Origin: Aquatica leii
Lineage: Eukaryota > Arthropoda > Insecta > Coleoptera > Lampyridae
Length of the DNA stretch: 64,000 bases
Reading direction: 5' to 3'
Assembly: GCA_035610365.1 (NCBI GenBank)
Contig: CM069434.1
Coordinates: 96,336,806 to 96,400,805, forward strand
The notes beneath the pieces were generated by a model. The model was not told where the DNA came from and ran no database searches. It worked only from the letters and a program-made list of their open reading frames with translations. Position 1 is the first letter of the stretch. Each line of letters opens with the position of its first letter. Positions 54,061 through 64,000 of the stretch are shown in pieces. The translations under genes were made by a program, and so were the position numbers.

Positions 54061-54960
54061 ATGGCTCTGATATTGGAAAGAGATTTTGATGAATTTATAA
54101 ATTACATTGAAGATAATCCATACCCTCGTATCCCTAGAGTGATATTGCGAGATCAGCCAAATATTTTTAAAATCTTAAGTCCATTGAATTTTTGAAAAAA
54201 GTATCATTTTAACAAGGAAACCGTAGTCAATATAATTAATTATGTCAATCATTTTAAGTGACAATGAAATACAATCTAATCGAGGCAACTTCTTCCACTC
54301 TTAGTGGTATTATTGACGAAACTCATATTCCCATTAAAAGTTTTGGTGGTCATAATGCCGAAATTTATCGCAACAGGAAATCTTGGTTCTCTTTAAACGT
54401 TGAGGTTGTAGCAGGTCCAAATTTAAAAATTTTGATATTGTAGATGGCCTGGATCGGTTCACGATTTAAGAATGGTTGACAATAGTGCTATTAAGATGAG
54501 GTTTCCGAATGGTTCCGTTACCGGCGTTTTTTAAGAGATCCTGGTAACCCTCAATGAAGGTATATTTATACACCAATTCTTCAACCGTCTACACCTACAA
54601 AAAAAACCAATACATACATACATTAGTACAAGAAACGTTAGTGAAAGAGCTCTTGGTGTGTGAAAAGAAAATTTTCATGTATAACCAGAGAAATAGCAAC
54701 TAAGTTATCCACTACTCAAAAAATTATTGTGGCAACTGCAATGTTACACAATATAACAAGAAGTGAAAATTTTGGAGAACAAAACCCATAAATTTTGCCA
54801 TCACAAGTTCCTCGTCGATTGATATATGTGTGTGAAAGAGGAAATTTAATACATCAACGCATTTATTCAAAGAAATTTTCAATGAAATATATTAACGGTT
54901 TAATAATACAAATAATAATAAATGAAGTATGTTTAAGTTACTACAGGGTTTATTAAGGTC
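54061..54960 (+). pseudogene. PIF/Harbinger transposase (HARBI1-like), decayed
   Basis: A start-like MALILERDFDEFINYIEDN is followed by PYPRIPRVILRDQPNIF, a stop, then KETVVNII. The DDE_Tnp_4 domain appears at 54258-54443 with LSGIIDETHIPIK (first Asp), RNRKSWFSLNVEVV and AGPNLK. Beyond, in several frames, come YTPILQPSTPTKK, SERALGV (the catalytic Glu region) and TKLSTTQKIIVATAMLHNI. Much of the part with the second Asp is deleted. Inactive. Confidence 0.75.
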
Positions 54961-55143
54961 CAGTTGCGTTTTTCTTCATTTCGGCTTTTGCTTTTAGCAA
55001 GATATAAGATTCTTCTTCATGCTACATTCGACGTACGTAGGTGTATTTGATGGTCTAGTCTTTTTCGACATGCGTGCGCTTCTTCCATCTGCATACGTCG
55101 AACGTGCAATTGCTTTTCCATTTCTAACATCTTATTTACTTTT

Positions 55144-55727
55144 TTATCCGGATTGGTAGTTCATTTTCAATCGATCGTCCAAAACGGTATAAGAATTTTG
55201 ATTAATTTCAGGTGCTTCGTCAGTAAATTTAGATGTTAATGGAATCAAAGGTGAATATTTATCTAACTGAGTTGATGATGATTCAAATAATGAATCGCAA
55301 TCAATTGCATCTTTTGTTTTCACATTCATGTTATCGTTCATTAATATTTCTAAATCTGGATTAGGATCTGTTATTGTAGTTTTATAGCTTCCACCTTCAA
55401 TTTTTATTTTTTCCATTTTTTCTTTTGTAATAGCCTTTTTCTTCAAAGACTATATTTTTCCAGCTTTTCTTAAACTAATTTCATCTCTCTATTAATTCCA
55501 GGAAACAATTGGAATTAATAAAAACATTACTATTTATTCACATTTACCTGTGTCACATGAGGTATTAAACTATTAAATTCTAGTGCTAATGCTTTCCAGG
55601 TTTGTTTTTTCTTTAAAACTGAAACAATATCGATTTTTTTATTTTTCAAAATGTGTTTATATTTCAGTATAAGTTCTTGCAAGGAGAGTTTTTTATTATG
55701 TGTAAATATTTTTCTTTTTTCAGACAT
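55144..55727 (-). pseudogene. Myb/SANT-like partner protein of the Harbinger element
   Basis: The N-terminal piece 55727-55530 (MSEKRKIF, LSLQELILKYKHILKN, KKQTWKALALEFNSL) looks like a Myb/SANT-type DNA-binding domain. After a gap with a stop, the piece 55446-55144 begins with a lysine/glutamate-rich linker and YKTTITDPNPDLEI, then an acidic/serine tail. A small DNA-binding protein encoded convergently with the transposase is the usual two-gene arrangement of Harbinger elements. Here they are 180 bp apart tail to tail. Confidence 0.55.
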
Positions 55728-56879
55728 GCTAAAAGTTGTACAAGTACATAAATTAGAATGCGCTTATATTCACAATTAAAATAAAATACTGCATCTATTT
55801 CAGTATCATGTTAAAAGTGTATTGCATTGGCTTACCTATAAGTTTTAATTTAGCGTGTCTTATATGTATAAACTTTTGAGGTACCCACACAAAAGAGATA
55901 GTGCAGCGTAACTGATGTTTTTAGAGCGAATGTCACTATTTATTTTCGATATTAGAATAGATTGCTATGATTTTAAATATTTATTCTTTAGTCTATTTAA
56001 TTGTATTTTTTTTTAATTTTTTTCTGAATCAGAAAAATTTTGGATATCTGTGTGTGTCTGTGTGTGTAACGATGTACCGACAATAACTCTCGAACCAAAA
56101 GTCCTAGTAACTTGAAATTGGGTACGGAGCGGGCTTTTCATATTCTCTCGGTTATATCAAAAGATGGGTTTCATAAAGAAACCGGAAGTGGGTGTATCCG
56201 CCATTTTTAACGGTTTTTCTTATATAATTTTGTACGTATGTAAATTATTCGGATTATTTTTATATTTTCGTATAGAGATAATTCTACCTAACAATTTATT
56301 CAACTAAAAAAATTCTAAGATTAACAGTTTATTAAATGTTTTCTTTATAAATTAAAATGAATGCACAAATATAATCTAGGTTCGAATCCTGCCTGCGATG
56401 ATTTTTTTATGAAAAAAAAACCATATCTTAAAGGTAAAGCAGGATACGTAAAAATATAAATTGTGCCTGATTTACTAAAAGGAAAAGCAATATTAAGGCG
56501 CACAAATATAGGGGTTAGTCGATATGACATCATAAACTCGGTTTGTCATATTTCGGTTATATCTATCTACAAAAATTTCGAAACAATTAAAGCATGCTAG
56601 GAAGTCAATACAAACGTGTACATATCACTTTAAAGTAGTTTTATGACAACATAATCTTAAAAAATATGTAGACATTCCTTCATCATTCTTTATAGGAAAG
56701 TCGTGTGGTAACCACCCCAGTTTTTTTTAAATAGTTTATTAATTTGTGCGTATTGTGTAGATTTCTATAATTTAAAAAAAAATACTTCTTGGGTCAAACA
56801 TAGATATCGATAGTATCGGAAAAATCATACCATTTTTTATACACGGAGTGCTGCATCTTCCTTACATTATCGACTATCA
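55728..56879. other. Gap, repeat-like sequence, no gene
   Basis: A TGTG-rich run at 56049-56068 precedes ACTCTCGAACCAAAAGTCC-type sequence of a kind often seen in dispersed insect repeats. GGTTCGAATCC at 56379-56389 is a perfect polymerase III B box inside a weak T-arm, but no other tRNA parts are present, so at most this is a tRNA-derived relic. Confidence 0.4.
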
Positions 56880-56884
56880 CACAT
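56880..56884 (+). repeat. Target duplication of BEL element B, right arm, distal end
   Basis: CACAT directly precedes the LTR (TGTAAT on the plus strand) and is repeated at 62882-62886 beyond the other LTR. Five bp is usual for BEL/Pao integrases. Confidence 0.85.
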
Positions 56885-57077
56885 TGTAATTTTTCGTTAT
56901 ATTTTGTTTAATTGAATAACTTGATTCAAAATAACATACGTTTATTAAACTTGATACAACATACGATGTTGAAAAATGCAATAACAATAATACGTTTTCA
57001 ATTTATATCTACAATCACAACAACACTTATCAATCCACAACAGGAATCTCAAATTGAATTGCAACGAATGCGCAACA
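56885..57077 (-). repeat. 3' LTR of BEL element B, right arm
   Basis: This LTR of 193 bp, TGTTGCG to ATTACA on the minus strand, matches the 5' LTR at 62692-62881 with scattered differences. The divergence between the pair shows that the insertion is not recent. Confidence 0.88.
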
Positions 57078-57126
57078 TACCGGCCTCCTTGAAGGGATTT
57101 ACCTTCAAACCCAAAAAAATTGAAGA

Positions 57127-58238
57127 TTAGTCGATTGGTAAGATGCACACTCTTGAGAATGCTAGTTTTAGGACACCATTACTAGTACGAATTTCGGCTG
57201 TATGTACTATACCATCTCTGCCTGGATAACAAGCGATGATGCGTCCCAGCTTCCATTGTTGGACCGGAAGGTTGTCATCTTTGATCAGAACTAATTTGTT
57301 AATGGCCAAATTCCCTTCATTTGGAAACTTCCACTTTGTTCGCTGCTGTAGATTATTAATGTATTTGTTGGACCATCGATTCCAAAAATGTTGAACTCAT
57401 TGCTGCTGTCTTTGATACCTTGTTAGTTTATTTTTTGTAACGGCAGTAAAGTAATCTGGAATTGAAGTAAGCTGCGTGTCTATTAAAAAGTGTCCTGGGG
57501 TGAGGGGTTCGAGAAATGAGTTGCCTGAGGAGAAATAAATTTCCAAGTTGTTTTGTTGTTAATAAGATATCGATGTACATTTAAATCATTGGTTAATTGA
57601 TTTAATCGCTCGTTGATTTTTCGCAATTTGTTATTTGCGCCTACAAAATTTGTCGCGTTATCAGAATAAATTTGTTTGCACAAACCTCTTCTAGCAATGA
57701 ACCTCTTTAACGCATTCAAAAATGATTCTGTAGTTGAATCACCAGCCAACTCTAAATGAACCGCTTTAGTGTTAAAACAAATAAAGAGACAAACATAAGT
57801 TTTTACATTTTTACGATTTCGAGTCTTACCATCCTTAATCAAAAATGGTCCAGCGCAATCTACTCCGCTTGTTTCGAATGGTCTGGTATAAGTTACGCGA
57901 TTGCTAGGCAGTTCACCCATTAGAGGGGTTGACACGCGAGATTTTGCCTTATTATAACACACAATGCATCTATGTAATACTAATCTGACTGCGTTTCTCC
58001 CGTTTAAAGGCCAATATTTATTTCTCAGTGATGCTAAAACATGTTGAGCGCCAGCATGCAGAAGTCGTTTATGTTCATATTCAATTATCAAATTAGTAAC
58101 ATGATGTTTGGGTAATACGATGGGCTGCCTTTTAGAGTAATCAAATTTGGAGTTACCTAATCGACCGCCTACACGAATTATATCATCTGAATCTAAAAAT
58201 GGATTTAAAGAAGACAGCTTGCTTTTTGGTGCAACCAT
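57127..58238 (-). pseudogene. BEL element B integrase, right arm, broken
   Basis: The piece 58238-57483 has LSSLNPFLDSDDIIRVGGRL, the zinc-binding part (LLHAGAQHVLASLRNKYWPL, HRCIVCYNKA), and the catalytic core with SGVDCAGPF, SDNATNFVGANN and TTWKFISP. It then jumps from QATHF to a sequence near the end of the domain, so the segment with the catalytic Glu is deleted. The terminal piece 57309-57127 (NKLVLIKDDNLPVQQWKLGR, VCILPID, stop) is the C-terminal beta-barrel in another frame and gives the natural end of pol, about 50 bp before the LTR. Confidence 0.82.
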
Positions 58239-59821
58239 TTTAGATGTTTTAAGAGAAATTTTATCAGCATAGAATTCTTTATTCTGATTTAGTGTGACAA
58301 TTAATTTATTTGCTTGATCTAATTCATTGATTTTAAGATTGTTTATAGTTCGGTCATGCTTAGTTACTCTAGTGTTATTAATAAACCGCAGTATGTATAC
58401 AACAATTCGATTTAATTTATCAAATGAAGAATATTTAAGTAGAATGATTTGATCGTTATCTAAATTATTTATATACTTTTGGGTTTTGTTAGCCTTTTCT
58501 AAATTTACATGAGTATAAACGGCGGTGGGCCATTCTGATTGAACATTTCTTAACCACGGTGGACCGTTTAACCATAATGAAGATTTTATTAATTCGTTTG
58601 GAGTACATCCTCGTGCAATAAGGTCGGATGGGTTTTCGCTAGATTTTATATAATTCCAAGTACCGTTTTTAGTTAATCCTTGGATTTCTGCTACACGATT
58701 ACAAACAAAGGTCTTCCAATAAGTAGCGGGTTCTACGGATAACCATTATAAAACAATTTCCGAATCAGACCAATAAAATATTTTTTTAAAGTTAATGTTC
58801 ATTGCTTGTATGACCTTTGATTGTAATTTAGCTAATAATAAAGCTCCGCACAGCTTCAAACGAGATAACGTTATACATTTTAGTGGTGCTACACGAGATT
58901 TTGCTGTTAATAAACGGCTGTAATGATTTCCGTAACTATCTGAAGATCTAATGTAGATACATGCTCCGTAAGCAGTTATCGAAGCATCTGAAAAACCATA
59001 AAGTTGAGTTTCGATATAATTTGATATAAGAACTTGTCTTGGTAATTGTATTGCGTTAATTGATGACAACTGATCATAAAATTTTAACTACAATGTATAC
59101 AAATTTTGGGGAATTGACTCGTCCCATCTGATTTTAAGTTTCCATAATTGTTGTAACATGATTTTAGCTGTGATGATTAGTGGACCGATTAACCCTAACG
59201 GATCAAATATTTTTGAAATTACAGATAAAATTATTCGTTTTGTTACCCTGGTTGTTGACTTATCGCTATTAAAGGAGTACTGTAATATGTCTGCTTTTGA
59301 ATTCCATAAAACTTCTAACGTTTTTACTGTTTTGTCGTCTGTTAAATAATAATGCTGGATTTTGTTGTTAATTTGCGATCCGCTTAAGATGCTAGGGTGA
59401 TTCGACAACCACTGCCTTAACTCAAATCCGTAGCTGTTTAACCCTTCTTACTCGGTTTTTAAAATTACCAGAAATTACATCATCCATGTAAAAATCTTCT
59501 ATTATTGTTTGACACGTTTGTGGATAATAAATTATCTTGATTTTCTAATGCGATTTGTTTTAAGCATCTTGTAGCTATGAATGATGCTGGACCCGTACCG
59601 TAGGTAACCGTGTTTAATTGATAATGCGAGATTTCATCATTAGGATTGTTTCGCCACACGATTCTTTGTAGATCGCGTTGATATTTGTTAACAATAATTT
59701 GACGATACATTTTTGTTATATCTGCGATTATTACATAATTATGTTTCCTAAACCGATTGATTATAGAAAATATTGTTACGCCTTGAGCAAATTTTCCTAA
59801 ATCCGGTACTGTTTGATTCAT
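58239..59821 (-). pseudogene. BEL element B RT and RNase H, right arm, broken
   Basis: This mirrors the left-arm pieces: RT start RFRKHNYVIIADITKMYRQI (59821-59480), a frame change at the FYMDD region, LEVLWNSK to KIMLQQLWKLKI (59408-59088, TAG), RNase H LYGFSDASITAYGACIY to FYWSDSEIVL (59069-58746), a stop, and the connecting region with NPSDLIARGC and VQSEWPTAVY. The stops after LYTL and SEIVL are shared with the left arm and therefore predate the duplication. Confidence 0.8.
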
Positions 59822-61114
59822 TTAAGTTAGACGTGTGGGAATCTGCTGTTGTTACTAATGTCACGTTTTATTTCGTTACATTTTAAAGTTGATAATTTGT
59901 AATTTATGATTAATTAAGAGCGTATAATCTTCGCTTAATACGTGATTAAATGCTGCTTTTCTACAAGTCCTTATAAATATTTTTGTTTAAAATATCATTT
60001 ACTCGAGCGTTCTCACGAGTTCGCTGACGAATTTATTTTGTTATCGTTTGACGTCATTATGACCTAGATTCTTTCGTTTCCTTCTTTAATCAGTTCCTGA
60101 CAAACTCTTGTTGAGATCACTTCAAAAATTTACTGTACCTTGGAAGTACTAACGTTTACTTAAACACGGTGATTTTACCGGATATTACGTTGAAACCTTC
60201 CTAACTTTTACTATATCTGCGGAACCTGATTCTTTCCTAAAATTACTAAAAATCGTATATTTACGGCTATAAGTTACTTTAAATTTTAAAAGTGTACTTA
60301 GTTTTCTTAACGCTGGATTATTATACCCAGGTAAAGTACTTAGTTTTTGCTTTATTTAGTTGATCTAACTTTGCTTCTCTCCCTTCCTCCTTATAGCGGT
60401 TTTTCTTCCGACGAAATTGTTCCAATTTCTATGAACGTCTTCTCCGACGGATTGCTTCCTCCACGTATGAGAGTTCCTTCAATTACCAAAATACTCCGTT
60501 CATCTGTAAACTTCACTAACGCTACGCTGAGAAGTCTACTTCGATTGCAACAACTGGCTAAGTGAAAAACCAACCGTTAACCTTCGTTTTATTGTGATTT
60601 AATTCATATTTGTGCAAATCTCAAAGATTTGATTTTCTACATTAAACTTTTAATCAAAATCCTACTTGCTTAATCAACTTTAGAAATTCAAAAACTTTTT
60701 CTTATACCTTAGAATTTTACAATTTTTTTTTGCTATTTAAAATTCACTTTTGTTATTTAAATTTTGGCTCAATTTACTTAATTTAATTTCTCTTTGTTTA
60801 TATAAGAATTTGTTATCTGATTTACCTTGAATTTTGTTGACTTATAACGTAATTGTAACTGACCTATTAACCTACATAAATTTGGTTACGCATTTCCTGA
60901 TCTACGAGATAGTAAACTTGAAGCTAACTCTAATTCTCGGCTGTTATTTGCCGACGGCCAATTGTTTGTTTTAAATATTTTATTTAAGGAAACTTCGACT
61001 GGAAATACCGTGCACGGAGTTTCATCAGCGAAGTAATAAAAGTAAGATTTTTTTTTGTTTTGTATTTCAAATTTGTAATTACTGTCTTGTCGAATCCCGA
61101 TCGCTGCCCCAAAT
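59774..61114 (-). mobile_element. LTR-like repeat nested in BEL element B, right arm, 5'-deleted
   Basis: The 3' end TGTTACG (plus strand) at 59774 matches the left-arm copy, as does the abutting ATAT. The 5' end is lost in a deletion that fuses the upstream BEL sequence to the repeat at about 61114 through a short shared CAAATT. This copy retains about 50 bp (AACGCTCG onward) that are missing from the left-arm copy. Confidence 0.75.
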
Positions 61115-62481
61115 TTGCCCGACACACATAAGTTCTTGAAAAATTTGAGCTCCGATTAGCATATCTATGTGAGAAGATTTGTTAAATTGTGGATCAGCTA
61201 ATTGGATAGCTGTCGGTATAGTCAATTTTGAAATCGGTATGTCAAACTGAGGTATATTGCCAGTAATGTTATCTAATACTAAAAATGGTATTTTAGTTGA
61301 ATATGACGTTTACAACGATTTAATTTTGGCTGCCGTTCTTACACGTGAACACAAAGCCGAATTGTTAATTCCAAATATGGGTAAAATAATTTGTTGAACT
61401 GGTAATTTTAATTTGGAAAGTAAGTTTTTTGTTATAAAATTGAACATCGATCCTGAGTCTAAAAGCGCAAGGCATTTAATAGGAAAATTATTATTATCGT
61501 AGATTTCTATGATTGCTGTTGAAAGTAAAACAGTGTTATAATTGCAATTGTTATTAGACGAATTTGATTAACACAAAACGTTTGTTTCGTTTTCTAAGTG
61601 ATTATCGTTTGATGGCGAACCTTTAACTATTTCGAGGTCCCTAGTATTTACGATGTTAGGAATGCTATTATTATTATTAGTATCTAAATGCGAAAGAGTG
61701 TTGTGTTTGCGATTACAACGTTTACAGCCAACTGATACGCATTCTGACGTTTTATGATTTGACCGAAAACAATTTGTACATAATTTTAATTTATCTACAG
61801 GTTCACCTAAATTTTGCAAAGCACGTATGTTTTTTAAAAAGTCGTCAAGAAATTTGCGTAAATCTTTCGCGGATTCTTTTAACAAAATTCGTAAATCAAA
61901 TAACTTTTTTAATGCTAGTTTATTATTATACGTTTTTTCATAGCGTTCCTTTAAAAGCGACCATGCAATATTTTTAATTTGCATCGGTGACTTCTAATGA
62001 TTGCACCACCTGCAACGCGTAACATTTTAGACAAGATTTTAAGTAATAAAATCTTTGAACGTTTGTTAATTCAGAATTATTGTTTACTAATGCATTAAAC
62101 GAATCATAAAATTGCATATAGTCGCTGTACAAGCCGCTAAATTTTTTTTAACGTTGGCAATTTAACTTTAGTTAAACTATTATTTGAGCTTGAAGAGGTT
62201 GATTGCGAATTAGATAAATATTCCTTTGCCCTAGCCACGATTTTATAAAACTTATTTTCAAAGGTATCTCTATAATTTAATTGCTCTTCGCTACTGTCGA
62301 TTAATTCAATATCTGACTGACATTGTGCGAATTCGGACCATACGGTTTCTATTTTTTCTAATCCAGTAGATACTTCATATCGAGACGTCGAGGGATTAAT
62401 TCCGTTAACAAATGTTTCGAATCTTGTTAATTGTGAACTAAGTTGACCGCGTTTTTGATTTAATTGTTTTATATCTGACAT
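61115..62481 (-). pseudogene. BEL element B gag and protease remnant, right arm
   Basis: Gag starts at 62481 (MSDIKQLNQ) and hits the same shift after LPTLKK at 62137 as the left arm. The second piece 61984-61568 has LLKERYEKTYNNK, the shortened DDFLKN to GEPVD segment, and the zinc knuckles CTNCFRSNHKTSEC and CKRCNRKHNTLSH. It ends at a right-arm-specific TAA near 61568. Protease motifs continue out of frame to the 1.1-kb deletion at about 61114. Confidence 0.82.
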
Positions 62482-62691
62482 TTTGATTGAAATGTTTTTT
62501 TTATTAGTAACAAAATAATTATTGACACGTAAATTACAGCACCTTTACAAATTAACACACAAGCGGAAAAATATAAAGGAACGAGTAAATGGAAAGGACT
62601 TATTTACTTCTGACACAGTATGCTTTCCGTAGTTGATGATGACTGATTGATAATATGTGGATATCAGTGCTTATCCGACTCGATAGGACCA

Positions 62692-62881
62692 TGTAATTTT
62701 TCGTTATATTTTGTTTAATTGAATAACTTGATTCAAAATAACATACGTTTATTTAACTTGATAAAACATACGATGTTGAAAAATGCAATAACAATAATAC
62801 GTTTACAATTTTTATCTACAATCACAACACTTATCAATCCAAACCAGGAATCCCAAATTGAATCGCAACGAATACGCAACA
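62692..62881 (-). repeat. 5' LTR of BEL element B, right arm
   Basis: 190 bp, TGTTGCG to ATTACA on the minus strand, followed by the TGGTCC primer-site region. Its outer edge is 104 bp from the kinesin ATG at 62986, in divergent orientation. Confidence 0.88.
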
Positions 62882-62886
62882 CACAT
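62882..62886 (+). repeat. Target duplication of BEL element B, right arm, kinesin side
   Basis: CACAT, the exact partner of 56880-56884. Confidence 0.85.
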
Positions 62887-62985
62887 TATCCTGGGCTTTT
62901 GTAGTTAACGGTCTGTTGCCATTTGATGTAAAATAAGAAATTCTTTATTAATATTTAAAATATCACCAATAATTTCAAGAAAAAT

Positions 62986-63737
62986 ATGTCTTATATTAGC
63001 GCACGGGATCCTACTTTGTCTAAAAATTACAGATACACCAACGTACGAATAAATTTAGCTAAACACTACGATTCCTATGAAGGTACATCTGAAGAAATTG
63101 TTAATAATGCAAGTGAAAATAACATTGTTTTAAAAAAGTAATGTCATAAAGCACTTATTTTGGATTGATCACTATCAGGTTTATTTAAGAATTAAAGGCG
63201 TGGAAAATCTTGGAGAATTATATGAAATCGAAAATGACAAAACACTACTCTGCCGAGTACCAATTGAACTTCAACATGCTAGAAATGTACATGAAAATGA
63301 ATCAATCACCAGAACATTTAAATTTTCGAAAATTATTGGCCCAAATAGTAATCAAACTAAACTATTTGACGAAGTTGTTAAAGGGAAAGTTCTGGAATTT
63401 ATAAATGGAAGTAATTGTACTTTGATGTCATATGGTGCTTCAGGCTCAGGTAAATTTACCTTAAATATTTGTTGATTGAAAATATCTTTTAATTGTTTGC
63501 AGGAAAAACATTTACTATTGTTGGCACTAGCGAAGAACCTGGAATTATACCTAGATCACTTGAATATTTGTTTCGAACTTTGCCAACCTTACCAGAAGTA
63601 CCTCTAATTAAACCTAATGCTTCTGGTGGAATTTCTTATATGACTGAGGCTGATTGCCTTAAAGATAAAATGGATCGGCAAATACTTCTTTCAAAACATA
63701 CAAATATGGATTGTGCATTACATAAACAAACTTATAA
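62986..63737 (+). CDS. Kinesin-6 (subito/KIF20-like), second copy, first three exons
   Basis: Exons 62986-63137, 63190-63449 and 63503-63737 have the same lengths (152, 260, 235 nt), phases and splice sites as the left copy. The donor GTAAGT at 63738 leads out towards an exon 4 beyond the window. The motor N-terminus with P-loop GASGSGKT is intact and no stop or shift is present, so this copy may be functional if exon 4 exists outside. Intron 1 is 52 bp here, without the 156-bp insertion of the left copy. The start is the ATG opening MSYISARDPTL. Whether this is a true paralogue or an assembly artefact cannot be decided from the window. Confidence 0.75.
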
Positions 63738-64000
63738 GTAAGTTTACGATGAACTGTTTACTAAGTTCTACTATTATGTGATAAAAATCAACAATATTCT
63801 GATTTTAAATAACTTGTTTCATAAAAAGCAAGAATAACAATATCACAAACTGTGAAACTTTCCTATTTATTGTTAACTTGTCATCACAGTTGCCTAAAGC
63901 CCCTTTAAATTAATATCAGTAATGTGCCTGGCAAATCAGCACACAACCAGGTTTTCTGATTTCTAAATCTAATTATTTTTTTATTTTTACTTTGATTATA
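63738..64000. other. Start of kinesin intron 3, right copy
   Basis: Non-coding sequence that mirrors 29656-29918 base for base with few differences; it runs off the window. Confidence 0.8.

Larger units (their letters stand above)
56885..62881 (-). mobile_element. BEL/Pao retrotransposon B, right-arm copy, LTR to LTR
   Basis: This copy runs from 5' LTR (62881-62692) through gag, pol remnants and the integrase C-terminal domain to the 3' LTR (57077-56885), 5997 bp, bounded by CACAT on both sides. It keeps the whole outline but is defective. It shares the gag frameshift and gag deletion with the left arm, has a 1.1-kb deletion between protease and RT, still contains most of the nested LTR-like repeat (59774-61114), and has a deletion in the integrase. 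Because only this copy is complete, this arm probably shows the original insertion locus. Confidence 0.9.
58003..64000 (-). repeat. Right arm of the large inverted duplication (runs off the window)
   Basis: This interval is the reverse complement of 29656-36888, apart from the indels listed for the left arm. The inner edge is at 58003 (TTTAAAGG), and the arm continues past the window end inside kinesin intron 3. Coding differences between arms are few (in the kinesin exons, for example, Ile/Lys, Ile/Met and Glu/Asp), so the duplication is clearly younger than the BEL insertion. Confidence 0.9.

Noticed and set aside
56379..56389. Perfect polymerase III B box GGTTCGAATCC
   Set aside because: No A box, no anticodon arm and only a weak T stem. 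Not a tRNA gene; at most a tRNA-derived relic.

Overview
The window is eukaryotic, AT-rich and almost certainly from an insect genome. It has spliceosomal introns with GTAAGT-type donors, one animal kinesin-6 gene, an RNA polymerase III tRNA gene, and a dense load of insect-type transposable elements (hAT, piggyBac, Penelope-like, BEL/Pao, pogo/jerky, Mutator-YqaJ, PIF/Harbinger, RTE). I cannot name the order; a beetle or hemipteran would fit. Nearly every element is broken, often one inside another, so this is a transposon graveyard around one recognisable host gene.

Layout. 1-5.8 kb: a 4.58-kb hAT element with perfect 8-bp target duplications sits inside a decayed minus-strand relic of an unclassified repeated gene family. 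6.9-7.5 kb: RTE-type reverse transcriptase relic. 7.8-9.7 kb: a TTAA-flanked, internally deleted piggyBac that itself carries a ~525-bp insertion containing a tRNA-Asn gene. 10.8-16.5 kb: two tandem copies of a Penelope-like element with three 190-bp terminal repeats, each holding a hammerhead-ribozyme-like core, the whole flanked by an 11-13 bp target duplication. 17.6-18.0 kb: last two exons of an unidentified minus-strand gene. 18.3-23.7 kb: 3'-truncated BEL/Pao element A.

26.1-30.8 kb: a complete four-exon, 648-codon kinesin-6 (subito/KIF20-like) gene on the minus strand. Its 5' part and a divergent BEL/Pao element B just upstream belong to a large inverted duplication. The left arm (29.66-36.89 kb) matches the reverse complement of the right arm (58.00 kb to the window end), so the first three kinesin exons and element B occur twice, in opposite orientation, around a 21.1-kb spacer. 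Shared lesions in both copies of element B show that it was already defective before the duplication.

The spacer holds a small unrecognised ORF (37.8 kb), a Mutator-like/YqaJ gene with at least one intron (40.4-42.4 kb), two pogo/jerky-type transposons (42.4-44.8 and 46.1-48.5 kb), a second, plus-strand copy of the unclassified family (49.2-51.3 kb), two PIF/Harbinger relics (51.8-52.2 and 54.1-55.7 kb) and an extra copy of a 1.8-kb LTR-like repeat that also interrupts both copies of element B.

The items most worth following up are the unclassified family split by the hAT, the ribozyme-bearing tandem Penelope array, the tRNA-carrying insertion in piggyBac, and the inverted duplication that places a BEL LTR about 100 bp upstream of a kinesin start codon. 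All calls rest on reading motifs and aligning copies by eye; no database search was run.
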